From: Sugiyamaella lignohabitans
Lineage: Eukaryota; Ascomycota; Dipodascomycetes; Dipodascales; Trichomonascaceae
Assembly (NCBI RefSeq): GCF_001640025.1
Contig: NC_031672.1
Span: forward strand, 5,084,001 to 5,148,000
DNA: 64,000 nt
Reading direction: 5' to 3'
Positions 9,749 through 20,431 of this stretch are shown here, piece by piece. The notes beneath the pieces were generated by a model. That model was not told the DNA's origin, did not search any database, and was given only the letters and a program-made list of their open reading frames with translations. A program made the position numbers and the translations under genes. Positions within the stretch are counted from its first letter, which is position 1, and every line of letters starts with the position of its first letter.

Positions 9749-10229
9749 GTGGTTGTTAAAAAGGGGTATCGTCTCAGAAGGGAGCTAGGATGCGAGTCAT
9801 ACCCCCTTGAACTAGCGTAGTAGGTCAGGCCCGGGACCTGGTCATACCGCTCGGGTGATTTCCTATTATGTTACAGCTCTTTGTTGGATATGAGATATTA
9901 TTATTTTGAAGCGAGTCCGTTATGGCTAGCCCAGTTATAACATTCTCAGTTAGCTCGAGGTCAGTCCGAGAGGGACCTTCGCCGTCCTGATACGGCAGTT
10001 TACAGCCGGTCTGGCAGCGGAGCCAGCACCCCAAACTCCAGATAAGACGATTCTGTAGCGGCAGGGGTAATCTTCAGTTCACCATTGACGACTCCACTCC
10101 AACCAACAGCCATTCATCCTGAATCACCATCTCACTCACTGACCCACCTCCAACTTCACGACCACCCCCAACCCCACGCTGCCCCCAATCCCTCCCTCCC
10201 CCTCACCCACCCATCTCGGTCCTAGCAGT

Positions 10230-10284
10230 CTCCTGCGAAGCAGGAGCCAAGGGGTCTGGGGCAGAGCCCCAGCCGCCGGAGGCA
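10230..10284 (-). repeat. Solo GC element, right-arm type
   Basis: On plus it reads CTCCTGCGAAGCAGGAG, then CTGGGGC-AGA-GCCCCAG, and ends CCGGAGGCA. The element therefore starts TGCC on the minus strand. Confidence 0.85.
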
Positions 10285-10513
10285 CACCCCCTGCCCCCAT
10301 GCGTCAGGGGGAAATGCACCCTGATCGACCGCGACGCAGTCGGGTGGGAGTGGACATTGGCAGCTTTTTTAATTTCTCGTTTCTTGTTTAGGACCACTAC
10401 GCGGCGGCCTGCTGCATGTCTTCCAGCCACGATCAGGCCACGGTGCAGCGATCGCATCTGGTCCCTGCTGCGACAGGTCGGTTGTTGGCGGGTGGGATCT
10501 GGGGGTTGGGGTC

Positions 10514-10561
10514 TGCCCCTGGCGGCTGGGCTCCGCCCAGACCAGTGGCTCGCTTCGCTCG
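10514..10561 (+). repeat. Solo GC element, shortened stem
   Basis: TGCCCCTGGCGG start. Hairpin 1 is CTGGGC-TCC-GCCCAG, one base pair shorter than other copies because one base is missing on each side of the stem. Hairpin 2 is degenerate (GGCTCGCTTCGCTCG). Confidence 0.75.
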
Positions 10562-12384
10562 TTTTTTGGGGGTGGATGCCCCTGGGTGGGGTATGGTGTG
10601 TTTGGCTCTGATGAGAATGGTTAGTAGGGTCGTCGAGGCAGCGTCAGTTCGGAAAACCTGCCCTGGCCCGCCCCTAAAACCGTCGTCCAGCAGGTGGCCC
10701 GCATCTGGCTGGCGATCTTGGTCGGAAATATAGGTACGGCCCTTCGACCTGCAGATGCAACCGGTTCTTTTTGTTTCTCCTCTGCTAATCTTCTACGTCA
10801 GAATCTGGCCACTAGTGCCTGCTGCCCCCTCTTTGTTCCTTTTGGTCTCTATTCTACTATTGAGGTTACCCCCAAACCAGTTAAGCAGCAGGCCCGGCAT
10901 ATACTCAACTCGGGCTGTGGCCTCTCTCCCGCAGGGCCTGGCATCACAACAGGAGGCTGTGTCCGGTCTCAGGTATTAATCCGCAAGGCAATCAATTGCC
11001 TGCTGGGGGTTTGGGCTGGAGCCGGTCGTTTGTGGGCTGGAGCGGGGATGCTGATTATCGCTAGCCAGCGAGGGGTTGCGAGAACAGGTGAGGGGTGCAC
11101 TGGGGAGGGGGGGGCCTGAACAGATGGGGCCAAGCCAGTGATGCCTATTCCAGCTCTGCTGCCACATTTGGGCTGCCTCATTCGTCGCCTCTGTGTACGA
11201 ATGAACTGCCGGGTATATAGGAGCCGAGCAAACAAAGTTAAGGTTCAAGTATGCCCAGTGTTTAAATGTCAGTTCGTTACCATCTGCTGTGTTCCTCTTG
11301 AACAAATTTTAACTGGTGCATTGTAACGCTGATTTGTGTTTGAGTTTGAGTTTTAAAGGTTCCATGCTTATTTTTTATTATTATTATTGTTCGACATTTC
11401 GGCTTCTCCGTCTTTTTTAGCATCTTGTGTTTTTTTGTATTTTTTTGTTTTTTTGTTTTTTTGGTCTTACTTTTGATATTCTATTCTCTGTTTCTTTTTT
11501 GGCTCGTTATATTTGTAATATATTTGTTATATTATTTTATCACTGTGATTCACACTTTCTTTTTTTGCTAAGTCCTGGGTTATGTGTGCCTGGGTGCCTT
11601 TTTTTACACTATAATAATTTATTTTTGTATTGTTGTAGCTATATTTTTTTTTTTTTTTGCTTCTGCTGTTCTTTACTGGTTCTGCTGCTTCTTGCTGCCT
11701 TTTTCACAGTTCCATTTCTACCTGGTTAGGTGCTTTCATTTCTTTTTATTCTTATTTCGAATCAGTCGTGGTGTGCTCTTTTACAAGCTATTCCCTGCTC
11801 AGCATGTATAATTAACGGTTAACCTACTGATCGTACTGTACTGCGGGAACTGAAGAGAAAAAGAAAAATATTAATAGCTTCGCTTGTTATCGTCGTTTAG
11901 TTTTGTCTCAAATCCATGTTGCTTCTGATCGAGGTGGAAATGAACTTGAACTTGTCTTAGGTTTATTAGATTCTTTCTGATTAAATCTGTTTGTTTGTCA
12001 ACTGTTAAGATTTTTAACACCATCAAGCTTCAACTGGACCAATAAAATAGTCTCTGAACCGACTGAAAGGAACTCCTGCTCGGCTAAATACCGCAGAGGT
12101 AAATCGAAAATAGCCGACACAGAAAGAAAAAACCGTCACCTTCGAAAATCCGTGGTTATCGTGAATTATCTTTAGACTAAGTCGTTTCAACGACTCAACA
12201 GTATCACCAGTCGAAAATTTCTACTGACTTGGTCGTGATTTCGATTTTCTAATAGGACATTAGGTCTTTGTGAAGTTCAGAACAAAACAAAGCGTTTGCT
12301 GTATTGCACTCAGTGGTGTTTATTCATAATAGTAACGAATCCGGCTGCACCACTTGACTCCCCCCACGTCTTACTGTGTAACCG

Positions 12385-12452
12385 ACTGTCTAACTGACTG
12401 ACCGACTGACTTACCGACTGACTTACCGACTGACTTACCGACTGACTGTAAG
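12385..12452 (+). repeat. Tandem 12-base repeat (TTACCGACTGAC) in the 5' leader of a regulator gene
   Basis: Three exact TTACCGACTGAC units plus flanking GACTGACC/TAACTGAC variants, ending about 17 bases before the ATG at 12469. It must lie in the promoter-proximal or leader sequence of that gene. Confidence 0.85.
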
Positions 12453-12468
12453 GAAACCCATCACAATA

Positions 12469-14694
12469 ATGAACGACTATAATTATATGCCCAGTTATGG
12501 GCTAATGGAGTCGCAACCAATGCCATCGTATATCCCACAACCTCCGGTGATGCCCGGGATCCATGCCCACAATCCAATGAAAAGCTCTATCCCTCGTGCT
12601 AGACGGTCTAGAGCTTCCAGAGCCTGCGAAAACTGTCGTAAACGAAAAGTTAAATGCTCAGAGGGCGATGTTTGTAATGAATGTCGTCGTTTTGGCGAAA
12701 AGTGTTATTATCGCGAGCATTACCGTGCCAAACGCGAATTTTCGGTGAAAATCCTTCAGTCGCCTGATTTTGTCGACAAGAACGACCGCGACAGAATCGA
12801 TATGATTAAACCTGAACCCCTGGCTCAGGATGATATGAAATCCATGTATTCCAAGAACAGCAGTAACAGCAGCGATATCACTTTTGTCAACTCGCCCATT
12901 TCTAGTGGCGAGTCAAACACGACTGCCAGTTCGAGCTCGGGCTCTCCTGTTATGGTCAATAATCTCATCGGTCACAACAGCGGAGTTTCACCTCCACCAT
13001 CAATTCCTCTCAACAATGGACTCGGCGTGTCTGTCATTCAACATAGCAACCGTCGTTCAGGCGCCGTTTTCGAGTTCACCGATAAAGTATCTATGTTTAC
13101 TAATTTCCTACCCACCGATCATCTGAACACAGTTCGATCTTTCTATGAAGTGGCCCCTTTGAAAACACCTTTTGATAAGCCTATTCCATCTGCCAGCTTC
13201 GTTTCCAGCTCTGCTGCTACCAACACTCTTTATGAGAGCCACCTGACTGAAGAACAGATGCTGCAGACCTTGGCCAGTTTTTTCATTCACTTTCATCCTA
13301 CTCTACCATTTCTCGAGCCTGATGTATGGCTCAAGAAAGCCAAGGCTGTTTGGAGAGCTGCTGAATATGGAACACCTCCACCATGTTCTGAAGTCACTTT
13401 AGGCATCATTTACATGCTCAACGCACTCGGATGTATTGCCAATAATGCCCATCGCACCTTCTTTGCTGGTGTCAGCAGTTACCAATGGGGTTTGGAGTAT
13501 AATCGCAAGGCCAGTCGAGCTGTCCCCGATGTGTTTGAAGTCACCTCTTTGAGAATGTGCCAGTACATGATGTTGGTATGTATGTTCAAATATCTTATTG
13601 GACAGAATCAATCGGCTTACTTGTACGGTGGTGCTATCTCGAAGACAATCAGAGCTCTTAGTTTGCACAAAATCAATCCTCAAGAAGATAATTCTCCCGA
13701 GGCTTATGAGAAGTATCGTACACTATTCTGCGCTATTGGTATGGAAAAGTATACTAGTTTGAGAGTTGGCCGAACTTATTTCAACTCGATTGGCGAAGTG
13801 CCATTTGCCAAACTGTACCTCCCAGCTTTCACTGCCAGCAAATTGAGTTCAGCATCCGCCCCCTCCCTGACTGCATTCATTCACTTGAAGAATAAACTTC
13901 TTACTCTGGCAACTTTTGCCATGGCTGAAGCTTATAATAGCACCAGCTTACCCGACATTATCTCGTGTCATGATACAATCACACGTTCTCTTGGCGAGTT
14001 TGACCAGCTGTTGTCGGTGTCAGAAGAGCCATATCTCCGTACAGATGATATTCAAATTCTCAGTTCGCTGACCCCATCTGAGGCCAAGGAATGGCTTCTT
14101 GTGCATTTGATGGTATGGGACCTGCGATCGGTTATGTATAGACCATTCCTGTTGCTCCTGGGATCTCTGAGCGAGCCATCAGCTGCTGACATTTACAACA
14201 ATCTCGATCCCATGGTGCTGGCGGCCATTCGTTCCGGTGCTGAAAAGTGTGTTCGTGTGCAACTCATGAGTATCTCGACGTTATATTACAACACATTCAG
14301 AGCCCAAGATATCAAGAGCTGCTGGTTCGTGTACGACTACATGCTGTCTGCTGTGCAGATTCTCTTGTACTATGAACTGTGTGTTCTTGACAACGAGTGC
14401 GAGAGACTGCCCATTAAAGCAGCACTTCGCGAAGCATACGACTTTGTCAGCAACGACCCGAACAATGCCACTGCCATGAGCCTACTGAGCATGCTTTTTG
14501 ACGAAGAGAAGTCGGCACTTGCCCGCAACATCCCACATGTTCGCAGACAGTTCGCCAAATCCTTCTTCCTGGTGCTGGATGGAAACCAAGACGAAGACGA
14601 TCTGTGCACACCTTCGGCTAACGAGTTTAAGCCCCTCCAAAACGAGAAGGATATTCTGGACTACTGGCACCTCTGCCTCGAGAGCGTTGGTTGA
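12469..14694 (+). CDS. Zn(II)2Cys6 transcription factor with fungal-specific middle domain
   Basis: 741 aa. The zinc cluster is C53-x2-C56-x6-C63-x5-C69-x2-C72-x6-C79, with basic residues RKRKVK between the first cysteines, followed by REHYRAKR. A Ser/Asn-rich linker leads to a conserved fungal_trans-type region at about residues 255-440 (FFIHFHPTLPFLEPDVW and the LGIIYMLNALG helix). Such proteins bind CGG-containing sites, mostly in carbon and nitrogen regulation. I cannot name the ortholog. A long upstream region with T tracts and a tandem repeat suggests a long leader. It converges on the Nhp10-like gene with a composite GC element between. Confidence 0.88.
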   Translation: MNDYNYMPSYGLMESQPMPSYIPQPPVMPGIHAHNPMKSSIPRARRSRASRACENCRKRKVKCSEGDVCNECRRFGEKCYYREHYRAKREFSVKILQSPDFVDKNDRDRIDMIKPEPLAQDDMKSMYSKNSSNSSDITFVNSPISSGESNTTASSSSGSPVMVNNLIGHNSGVSPPPSIPLNNGLGVSVIQHSNRRSGAVFEFTDKVSMFTNFLPTDHLNTVRSFYEVAPLKTPFDKPIPSASFVSSSAATNTLYESHLTEEQMLQTLASFFIHFHPTLPFLEPDVWLKKAKAVWRAAEYGTPPPCSEVTLGIIYMLNALGCIANNAHRTFFAGVSSYQWGLEYNRKASRAVPDVFEVTSLRMCQYMMLVCMFKYLIGQNQSAYLYGGAISKTIRALSLHKINPQEDNSPEAYEKYRTLFCAIGMEKYTSLRVGRTYFNSIGEVPFAKLYLPAFTASKLSSASAPSLTAFIHLKNKLLTLATFAMAEAYNSTSLPDIISCHDTITRSLGEFDQLLSVSEEPYLRTDDIQILSSLTPSEAKEWLLVHLMVWDLRSVMYRPFLLLLGSLSEPSAADIYNNLDPMVLAAIRSGAEKCVRVQLMSISTLYYNTFRAQDIKSCWFVYDYMLSAVQILLYYELCVLDNECERLPIKAALREAYDFVSNDPNNATAMSLLSMLFDEEKSALARNIPHVRRQFAKSFFLVLDGNQDEDDLCTPSANEFKPLQNEKDILDYWHLCLESVG

Positions 14695-14796
14695 TTGCGA
14701 CTTCTGTATAATGTGATACGACTGTGAATATTTATTAGGACTTTTAAGGTATTTAGATATAATTAATATGGTAATTTTACAACGTATTGGGGTCTG

Positions 14797-14919
14797 TGCC
14801 TCTGGCGGCTGGGGCTCCGCCCAAACCCGAAGCAGGAGATCGTGGACTGTCGACGGAACGACTCGAGCGTAGTGAGAGGAGCAGCGGGGTCTGGGGCGGA
14901 GCCCCAGCCGCCAGAGGCA
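14797..14919 (-). mobile_element. Composite GC inverted-repeat element (full copy 2), reversed
   Basis: The arms are 14797..14838 (TGCCTCTGGCGG, CTGGGGC stem) and 14860..14919 (ending CCAGAGGCA). The inner GCAGGAG arm is on the left and the CTCGAG arm on the right, so the element is reversed relative to the other full copies. Read on minus, its centre is CTCGAGTCGTTCCGTCG. It sits between two convergent 3' ends. Confidence 0.85.
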
Positions 14920-14969
14920 CAGTGGTTCAAGGAAATAGTATAAATATTTAGTACATAGAAACCAGCAGA

Positions 14970-16112
14970 CTAGGTGGTTTCATCTTTGACAGGTTGAGCG
15001 CTTTCAGAAGGAGGTTCACCAGCCGGTTCTGTAGATTCTGATGGCTCGGTTCTTGTGGGTTCTGCGTCGTCCATTTGTACATCGTTGTCTGCATCTTTGG
15101 TTTCAGGAGCTTCGGGTTCTTGAGTTTTCTCGTCGGACACAGTCTCTTCGTGAGTCTCGGCATCTGCTTCAGCATTCGCGTCTACATCGTCGTGTTGATG
15201 ACCTTGGGCTGTGAATGCCGCCTTTTCTCGCTCGTAGCGAGCCTTTTCAGCTTCGTATTTGTCGTAGTAATAGCTTCGGCTCTTCATACCGACTCGTTTC
15301 CATGCAATGGCCAGTTGGTGGTTTATATCCGACTCATTCACTTCTTCATCTGGATGTTCCTCTATATATTTTTGTCGGAATGATTCCCGTTCAGCATCGC
15401 AGAAGAGCGAAAAGGCGTTTCTTGGCTTCCTCGGTTCTTTTTGTGAACTCACTGAATTCTTCCTATGACTGGCAGGGAATGCGTCTCCACCATCGAGTTC
15501 CTCCTTTACATGTCTCTCTTCATCACCCCTATAGTCTTCGCTATCGTGTTGTCCATCTTCATCGTTTTCTCCATCGTTTTCATCCAAATCCTGATCTTGA
15601 TCATCGTGATCATTCTCATTGTCATGGTCATGGTCGATGTCGTTGTCATTGTCATGATCCTCATCATTATGCTCATCTCCACCAATTTCAGAGCGTGAGG
15701 ATTTGGCTGACAGTTCGCCATTACTCTTTGCTTTTGACTCTTTTGATTTGCCTTTAGTTTTGCCTGTACCTTTACCATGTCCTCTGCCTGAGCTAGGCAG
15801 CGTTCCGCTAGCATGTTTCTTCAGCAATTCCTGTTGAATCGGTGACAGTGGCGGAGACAGCGCTTTATCAGAATCTTCGTCTGCATTTGTTTCGGTCTTT
15901 TCTTCCAATTTTTCAAGCATTAACGCTCTTTCGAGTCTCAATCTCTGAATGGCCCGTTTCGTTCGGTCTATTGACACCATCATTAGCTCATTGTATTCAT
16001 CAATCTCCTGGATTCTTCTTTTGAGATCCTGACATTTTAATTTGTATTTATACTCCTCGGTTTCCGTCCCTTCTAGCGGCTGTCGCTGGTTTGTGTTCGC
16101 AACCGATGTCAT
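14970..16112 (-). CDS. NHP10: HMG-box chromatin protein, Nhp10-like
   Basis: 380 aa. The N-terminus (about 18-70) is a charged helix/coiled coil beginning YKYKLKCQDLKRRIQEI, as in Nhp10, a subunit of the INO80 remodeller. An Asp/His/Asn/Glu-rich acidic segment spans about residues 145-200. A single HMG box follows at about 228-305 (PRKPRNAFSLFCDAER, INHQLAIAWK, YYYDKYEAEKARY). The C-terminus is acidic. HMG box plus this N-terminal helix supports Nhp10, but other single-box HMG proteins are possible. Confidence 0.75.
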   Translation of the reverse strand: MTSVANTNQRQPLEGTETEEYKYKLKCQDLKRRIQEIDEYNELMMVSIDRTKRAIQRLRLERALMLEKLEEKTETNADEDSDKALSPPLSPIQQELLKKHASGTLPSSGRGHGKGTGKTKGKSKESKAKSNGELSAKSSRSEIGGDEHNDEDHDNDNDIDHDHDNENDHDDQDQDLDENDGENDEDGQHDSEDYRGDEERHVKEELDGGDAFPASHRKNSVSSQKEPRKPRNAFSLFCDAERESFRQKYIEEHPDEEVNESDINHQLAIAWKRVGMKSRSYYYDKYEAEKARYEREKAAFTAQGHQHDDVDANAEADAETHEETVSDEKTQEPEAPETKDADNDVQMDDAEPTRTEPSESTEPAGEPPSESAQPVKDETT

Positions 16113-16475
16113 TTTGTCTGTAGTTTTGGAGCTGATGATGCTAGATTGTCTGATATATCGTCGAGGTTCGTGAAGCTACTTTAGCGACGGTACTCGTGTG
16201 GCGCTTGCGGCGCGCTTTTTGATACTTGAGAGCTTTCTCCCTGCCAGCCACAGAAATTTAGTCCTGATACTCCCTTTTGACTTTCATTCTGCAATCCTCT
16301 GGTTATTCTACGAGGCTCAGATGATATGAAAGGGGTATATATCGAATTTCTGATAAAATCCCTGTTTACTGACAATTCTTACCAGCTAAATACAAATTAT
16401 TACTATTAAAGGCAATTTACCCTTATACCTAGTATCGTCTCCTGCATAGGCGTAGGGACCGGAAATCAAAAAATC
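16113..16475. other. Intergenic region upstream of NHP10-like gene and tRNA pair
   Basis: No gene seen. A leucine-poor minus frame at 16181-16375 has no recognisable content. Confidence 0.4.
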
Positions 16476-16562
16476 CTCCCGGTAGCTTAGCTGGTTTAAA
16501 GCGCAAGACTGTAAAGTTTATAAGTTATCTTGAGATCGGGCGTTCGACTCGCCCCCGGGAGA
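16476..16562 (+). tRNA. tRNA-Tyr (anticodon GTA), intron-containing, copy 1
   Basis: Acceptor stem CTCCCGG pairs with CCGGGAG at the 3' end, with discriminator A16562. The anticodon stem is CAAGA/TCTTG and the anticodon GTA is at 16511-16513. The intron is 12 bases (16515..16526) after A37, the usual place for yeast tRNA-Tyr introns. The T arm GGGCG-TTCGACT-CGCCC is intact. A TTTTT stretch follows at once. Confidence 0.96.
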
Positions 16563-16567
16563 TTTTT
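16563..16567 (+). terminator. Pol III T-run between the two tRNA-Tyr genes
   Basis: Five T directly after copy 1. It could end the first transcript, or be read through because copy 2 starts only five bases later. Confidence 0.6.
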
Positions 16568-16572
16568 CTGAC

Positions 16573-16659
16573 CTCCCGGTAGCTTAGCTGGTTTAAAGCG
16601 CAAGACTGTAATGTTTAAAAGTTATCTTGAGATCGGGCGTTCGACTCGCCCCCGGGAGA
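16573..16659 (+). tRNA. tRNA-Tyr (anticodon GTA), intron-containing, copy 2
   Basis: The mature part is identical to copy 1. The anticodon GTA is at 16608-16610. The 12-base intron (16612..16623) differs from copy 1 at two positions. The gap between the two genes is only 10 bases, which points to a recent tandem duplication and possibly a dicistronic transcript. Confidence 0.96.
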
Positions 16660-16663
16660 TAGA

Positions 16664-16670
16664 TTTTTTT
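16664..16670 (+). terminator. Pol III T-run after tRNA-Tyr copy 2
   Basis: Seven T, four bases after the 3' end of the second tRNA. Confidence 0.75.
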
Positions 16671-16802
16671 GGTTTATGATTGTTAACTTTGCTTGATATT
16701 TACAGCTTTTCTTTTAACTTTTAGATTAGGGATCTTGCAGTAATATATTATCTTATATATCATATTAAAATTATATTGAAAATATATGGCTGCCATGCTT
16801 GC

Positions 16803-17619
16803 TCAATGACAGGCCATACCACGAGTAGCCTGTTGTTTATCTCCCCATAAATAAAACCCAAGGAATGCACCGGCTGTCACCGCTAGCATTGCCCATCCCT
16901 TGATTCAGTTAGTGTTGAAAACCCAGTTTTGTACTCCTTTGACTTCAACTTACATTATATGTCATAAATATTAGCATTAGAAAGAAAGAATAGGCGACTT
17001 GCAATGCATATGTGAGAGATCTAATCAACCTCATCCGTTCTGTTCTTGATGAAGCTAGCCAATTGTCGTTAATACTGTCATATTGAGGCGAGGTTTCTGA
17101 TCTCAGTTGTTCTTCTGAAGGTCATTGTCAGAATCAATTCTAGCGGGTGACAGTCTTTAAACCACCGACCCAGCTGTCCTACCTACAATCTTCATTCATA
17201 CTTACCTTCGCTTCCGGGGAGTGTAGAATCTACAATTATATCTATCTTTCTGGAAAATTTGCGAATAAATTCGTAACCAGCACCGAGAGCTACAATTGTT
17301 AAAAGACTAAAAATGAGTCCTGTATTAGTACGAATGTGCCACCATTTGAAAACCACACAAAGATTTGTCGTGTCCCAAGTGAAGAGCATCTACTCTGTTA
17401 GTATCGATGTGATCAAACCAGTTAAAATATTTTGTCTACCCTACTATCCTATAATTGTAGACGACGGGTCATTCGTTACGTCTTGCTCCCCAGTCTGAAT
17501 CCCCGACACCGCTATAATCAGGCGTTATCACTTACATTCATGTTGCACATTGGCATGTCGGGATGGCCATCATGCATCCCAGGGTGGTCCATATGACCCG
17601 AATGTTCGAGGTGATTCAT
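16803..17619 (-). CDS. CTR2: Low-affinity (vacuolar) copper transporter, Ctr2 type
   Basis: Four exons: 17619..17536, 17389..17206, 17114..16954 and 16898..16803, total 174 aa. All three introns start GTAAG; the last has an ACTAAC branch box near the AG. The spliced protein has a His/Met-rich N-terminus (HSGHMDHPGMHDGHPDMPM), then CNMNMLFTW with FKWWHI, a first membrane helix, and a variable cytosolic loop. It continues with ALQVAYSFFLMLIFMTYN (the MxxxM-bearing second helix), then GWAMLAVTAGAFLGFYLWG, and ends Cys-His. This matches yeast Ctr2, which moves Cu(I) out of the vacuole. A further 5' exon cannot be excluded. Confidence 0.9.
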
Positions 17620-18653
17620 GTCCTGTATTCAATAAGTTATTAGATGAGATTGTAGTTTGTATGTTGAGAAAGCAAGAATTGCTGATAGCCTGTCGCGAAT
17701 CTCTTGTCTAATTATCTCATGCAGATACTTTCTGAGCTATGGTGAGCTAATATCGCGAGGATCCTCACAGGTGCCGCACTGGACGCTGATTACCCCTGAA
17801 ATTCCTGTATGTATAAAACTATCTTCTAAAGTGCTTTGATGCTTCAGACGACAGTATCTTTTTATCTTTCGTGATTTTGACAAAGTGAGTCATATACGTC
17901 GAGTACTTGGTGCACGGAACAGAATTCTATGAAGTATATATTTTCTGCGTTTCTTCCTGCTAATATGTAGAGTATGTTAATGTCTCATAATAAGAAGGTT
18001 GGTTAGTTCTCAAACAATTAAATGTTCCAGATCAAAAACCGGGTCTCCCGGTTATTCTATCTGACACAAGATGATAACAAGAATCCACATCAGAACTATT
18101 TTTCAGTTTTCATAAAAGACACAAACAATTATTACCACCAGTCCACTTTTACCCCTGAGCTCCTGCCAATGTATCATTTTCTAAGCCACCATGCAATGCA
18201 CTGGCCAGATTCGACCCATCAAAGCCACAAAAATGTCAAGTCATAAATCATGCCATAAACCCCAAAATACGTTATCTCTCCAGATATATTGTTGATAGTG
18301 GTTTGAAGTCACAGCCAATCTCTTCATCACCTTACCCGCTATCTGCGATGTAAGGGTAAAAGTGGCTCCACATTATCGTGTGGATCTGCCTACAAAAATC
18401 TGCAAGTACCACACCACTTCACGAAATCCAAACTAGCCGCGGCAGGGGGTGAAAAGCACACGCAAGCCATACATTTCATGCTGGTATATATACTCTGCCG
18501 GCAGAAGATACCAGGTGGAATAGAGGGAGAAGGCTCATAAACGAGCAAAATATTGAGTGGATAGAAACTGGAAGGAAATTTCAATTTAAAAACATACGGA
18601 TCAAACAAAATCAGGGAGCGAGAGATTAATATTTCATTAGTGTAAATATTGCG
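17620..18653. other. Divergent promoter region of CTR2 and ERG1
   Basis: About 1 kb, AT-rich. I saw no RNA gene or repeat and no exact TCGTATA sterol element. Confidence 0.4.
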
Positions 18654-20200
18654 ATGTCGGACAGAGATTATGACTACGTAATTGTTGGTGCTGGTATAGC
18701 AGGACCTGCACTAGCGGTTGGGTTTGCTAAATCAGGTAGATCAGTATTGGTGGTGGAACGAGACTTACGAGAACCAGATCGGATTGTTGGTGAACTTCTA
18801 CAGCCAGGTGGAGTAAACGCTCTTCGAGAATTAGGCATTGAACACGCTCTCGAAGGAATAGACGCAGTCCCTTCTAAAGGTTATCAAGTGTTTTACCACG
18901 GAGAGACTGTAAATATCCCATATCCGACAATAGAAGCCGATGGCAAGACTCAAGAAGTCACTGGAAGAAGTTTCCACCATGGCAGATTCGTCATGAACCT
19001 AAGGAAGGCTGCCAGTGAAACCCCTGGAGTTACATTTTTAGAGGCCAATGTAACAGAAATAATCACCAATCCACACACAGGCCATGTTTTAGGGGTCAAG
19101 ACTGTCGACAAGACTGGTCGTTTACAACATGTAAGTTATTTTGCAAAGCCACCATGTTCCAGTTAGGTGTTTGGTGCATTTCGCCAGGGCTGAACAGGTT
19201 TTAGAAAGGTTAAAATGCACGAAATTCGTGCCAAGTAAAGATTTTATCCGGGAATAGGCCTCAGTGCTTATAACTAACGGTTCAGTTCTTTGCCAAAGTC
19301 ACGGTGATTTGTGATGGTATTTCTAGTAAATTCCGTAAGCATTATACAACTAAAACACCAGTTGTGAAATCAAACTTTGTAGGTTTGGTTCTCGAAAATG
19401 CCGACATTCCTGCCCCTTATCATGGACATGTCGTTATTGGCGACCATCAACCAATTCTGATATATCAAATTGGAAAAACCGACACTAGAATTCTTTGTGA
19501 CGTTGCAAGTCCATTGCCTTCAATTGCCAATGGCGATATGAAACGCCATTTAGAAAAGACAGCATTACCCAACCTCCCGAAGCAACTTCAGCCCTCTTTT
19601 AGGGCCGCATTAGATACAGGTAGAATCAGGAGCATGCCCAGCCAGTTCTTACCAGCAACTTTGAACAAAACCCCGGGTCTTATTATGGTCGGAGACGCCA
19701 TGAACATGCGCCATCCACTTACTGGTGGTGGTATGACCGTGGCTTTGAAAGATGCTGTTCTTTTGAGCAAACTTCTTTCACCTAAAATAGTGCCAGATTT
19801 GTCTGATGACCAGGCAGTGGCTGAACAACTCGAGAGATTCTTCACTCTGCGTAAACAAGAGTCAGGCTCAGTAATTATAAATGTACTTGCTATGGCTTTG
19901 TACAGTTTGTTTGCAGCTGAAGGTGAGGATTTGCAAGTCTTACAACGAGGCTGTTTCCGATATTTCGAGCTGGGTGGAAAATGTGTTAGTGAACCAGTTG
20001 GATTACTAGGAGGACTCATTAGCCGTCCTTGGGTTCTTTTCTATCATTTCTTCTCAGTTGCTTTCTACGGTATCTACCAGAACATTCTTGATAAAGGCAT
20101 TATAGGATTCCCCAAGTCTTTTATCCAAATATTTACTGTCCTGTGGACGGCATGTGTCGTACTGTTGCCGTTCATGTACGAGGAGCTCAAATGGTGGTGA
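18654..20200 (+). CDS. ERG1: Squalene monooxygenase (squalene epoxidase)
   Basis: Converts squalene to 2,3-oxidosqualene in the ER, an essential step to ergosterol and the target of allylamines. Exons are 18654..19130 and 19286..20200, total 463 aa. The intron begins GTAAGT and ends TAACTAACGGTTCAG. Visible motifs: FAD-binding GAGIAG at residues 12-17 with VVERDL, GRSFHHGRFVMNLR, the second FAD block GDAMNMRHPLTGGGM near 295, and a C-terminal hydrophobic anchor ending EELKWW. Length is typical for the fungal enzyme. Confidence 0.96.
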
Positions 20201-20431
20201 TCCTAATGTATATATGTAATTTAGCTATCTCTTTAATTTTCATTTCATTTCAAGCGTCTTTACACTTATTATTTTTGAAAATTGGGATGCACCTCAATTA
20301 TATTGTTCCAATTACTCAATGTAAGCTGTAGAACATGTCATGTCTCATTAAGTCTCGTAACTAGCTGCCGTTTACGTCGTTTTAAAGATAATAATTATGT
20401 ACAAAGGTTAAAAAAGACCATAAGAAGCAGT

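Larger units (their letters stand above)
8850..12468. other. Long gene-poor region with repeats
   Basis: 3.6 kb with no convincing gene. It holds GC arms at 9290, 10230 and 10514, a GCTTGT hexamer array at about 9680-9748, a C-rich tract at 10140-10200, a T-rich tract at about 11330-11730, and a 12-base tandem repeat just before the next ATG. Open frames here lack family features, lack an ATG, or overlap repeats. Part of the right side is probably a long 5' leader of the following regulator gene. Confidence 0.5.

Noticed and set aside
10694..11119. Long frame in the gene-poor region
   Set aside because: Composition is repetitive and Gly-rich at the end, overlapping minus frames exist, and no start context or domain was seen.
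15215..15757. 180-codon plus-strand ORF rich in His/Arg
   Set aside because: It is antisense to the Asp/His-rich acidic segment of the Nhp10-like gene; the repeats on one strand keep the other strand open.
18250..18653. Upc2-type sterol element (TCGTATA) in the ERG1 promoter
   Set aside because: No exact copy was found by eye, so a link between the Upc2-like regulator in this window and ERG1 is not supported by a site here.
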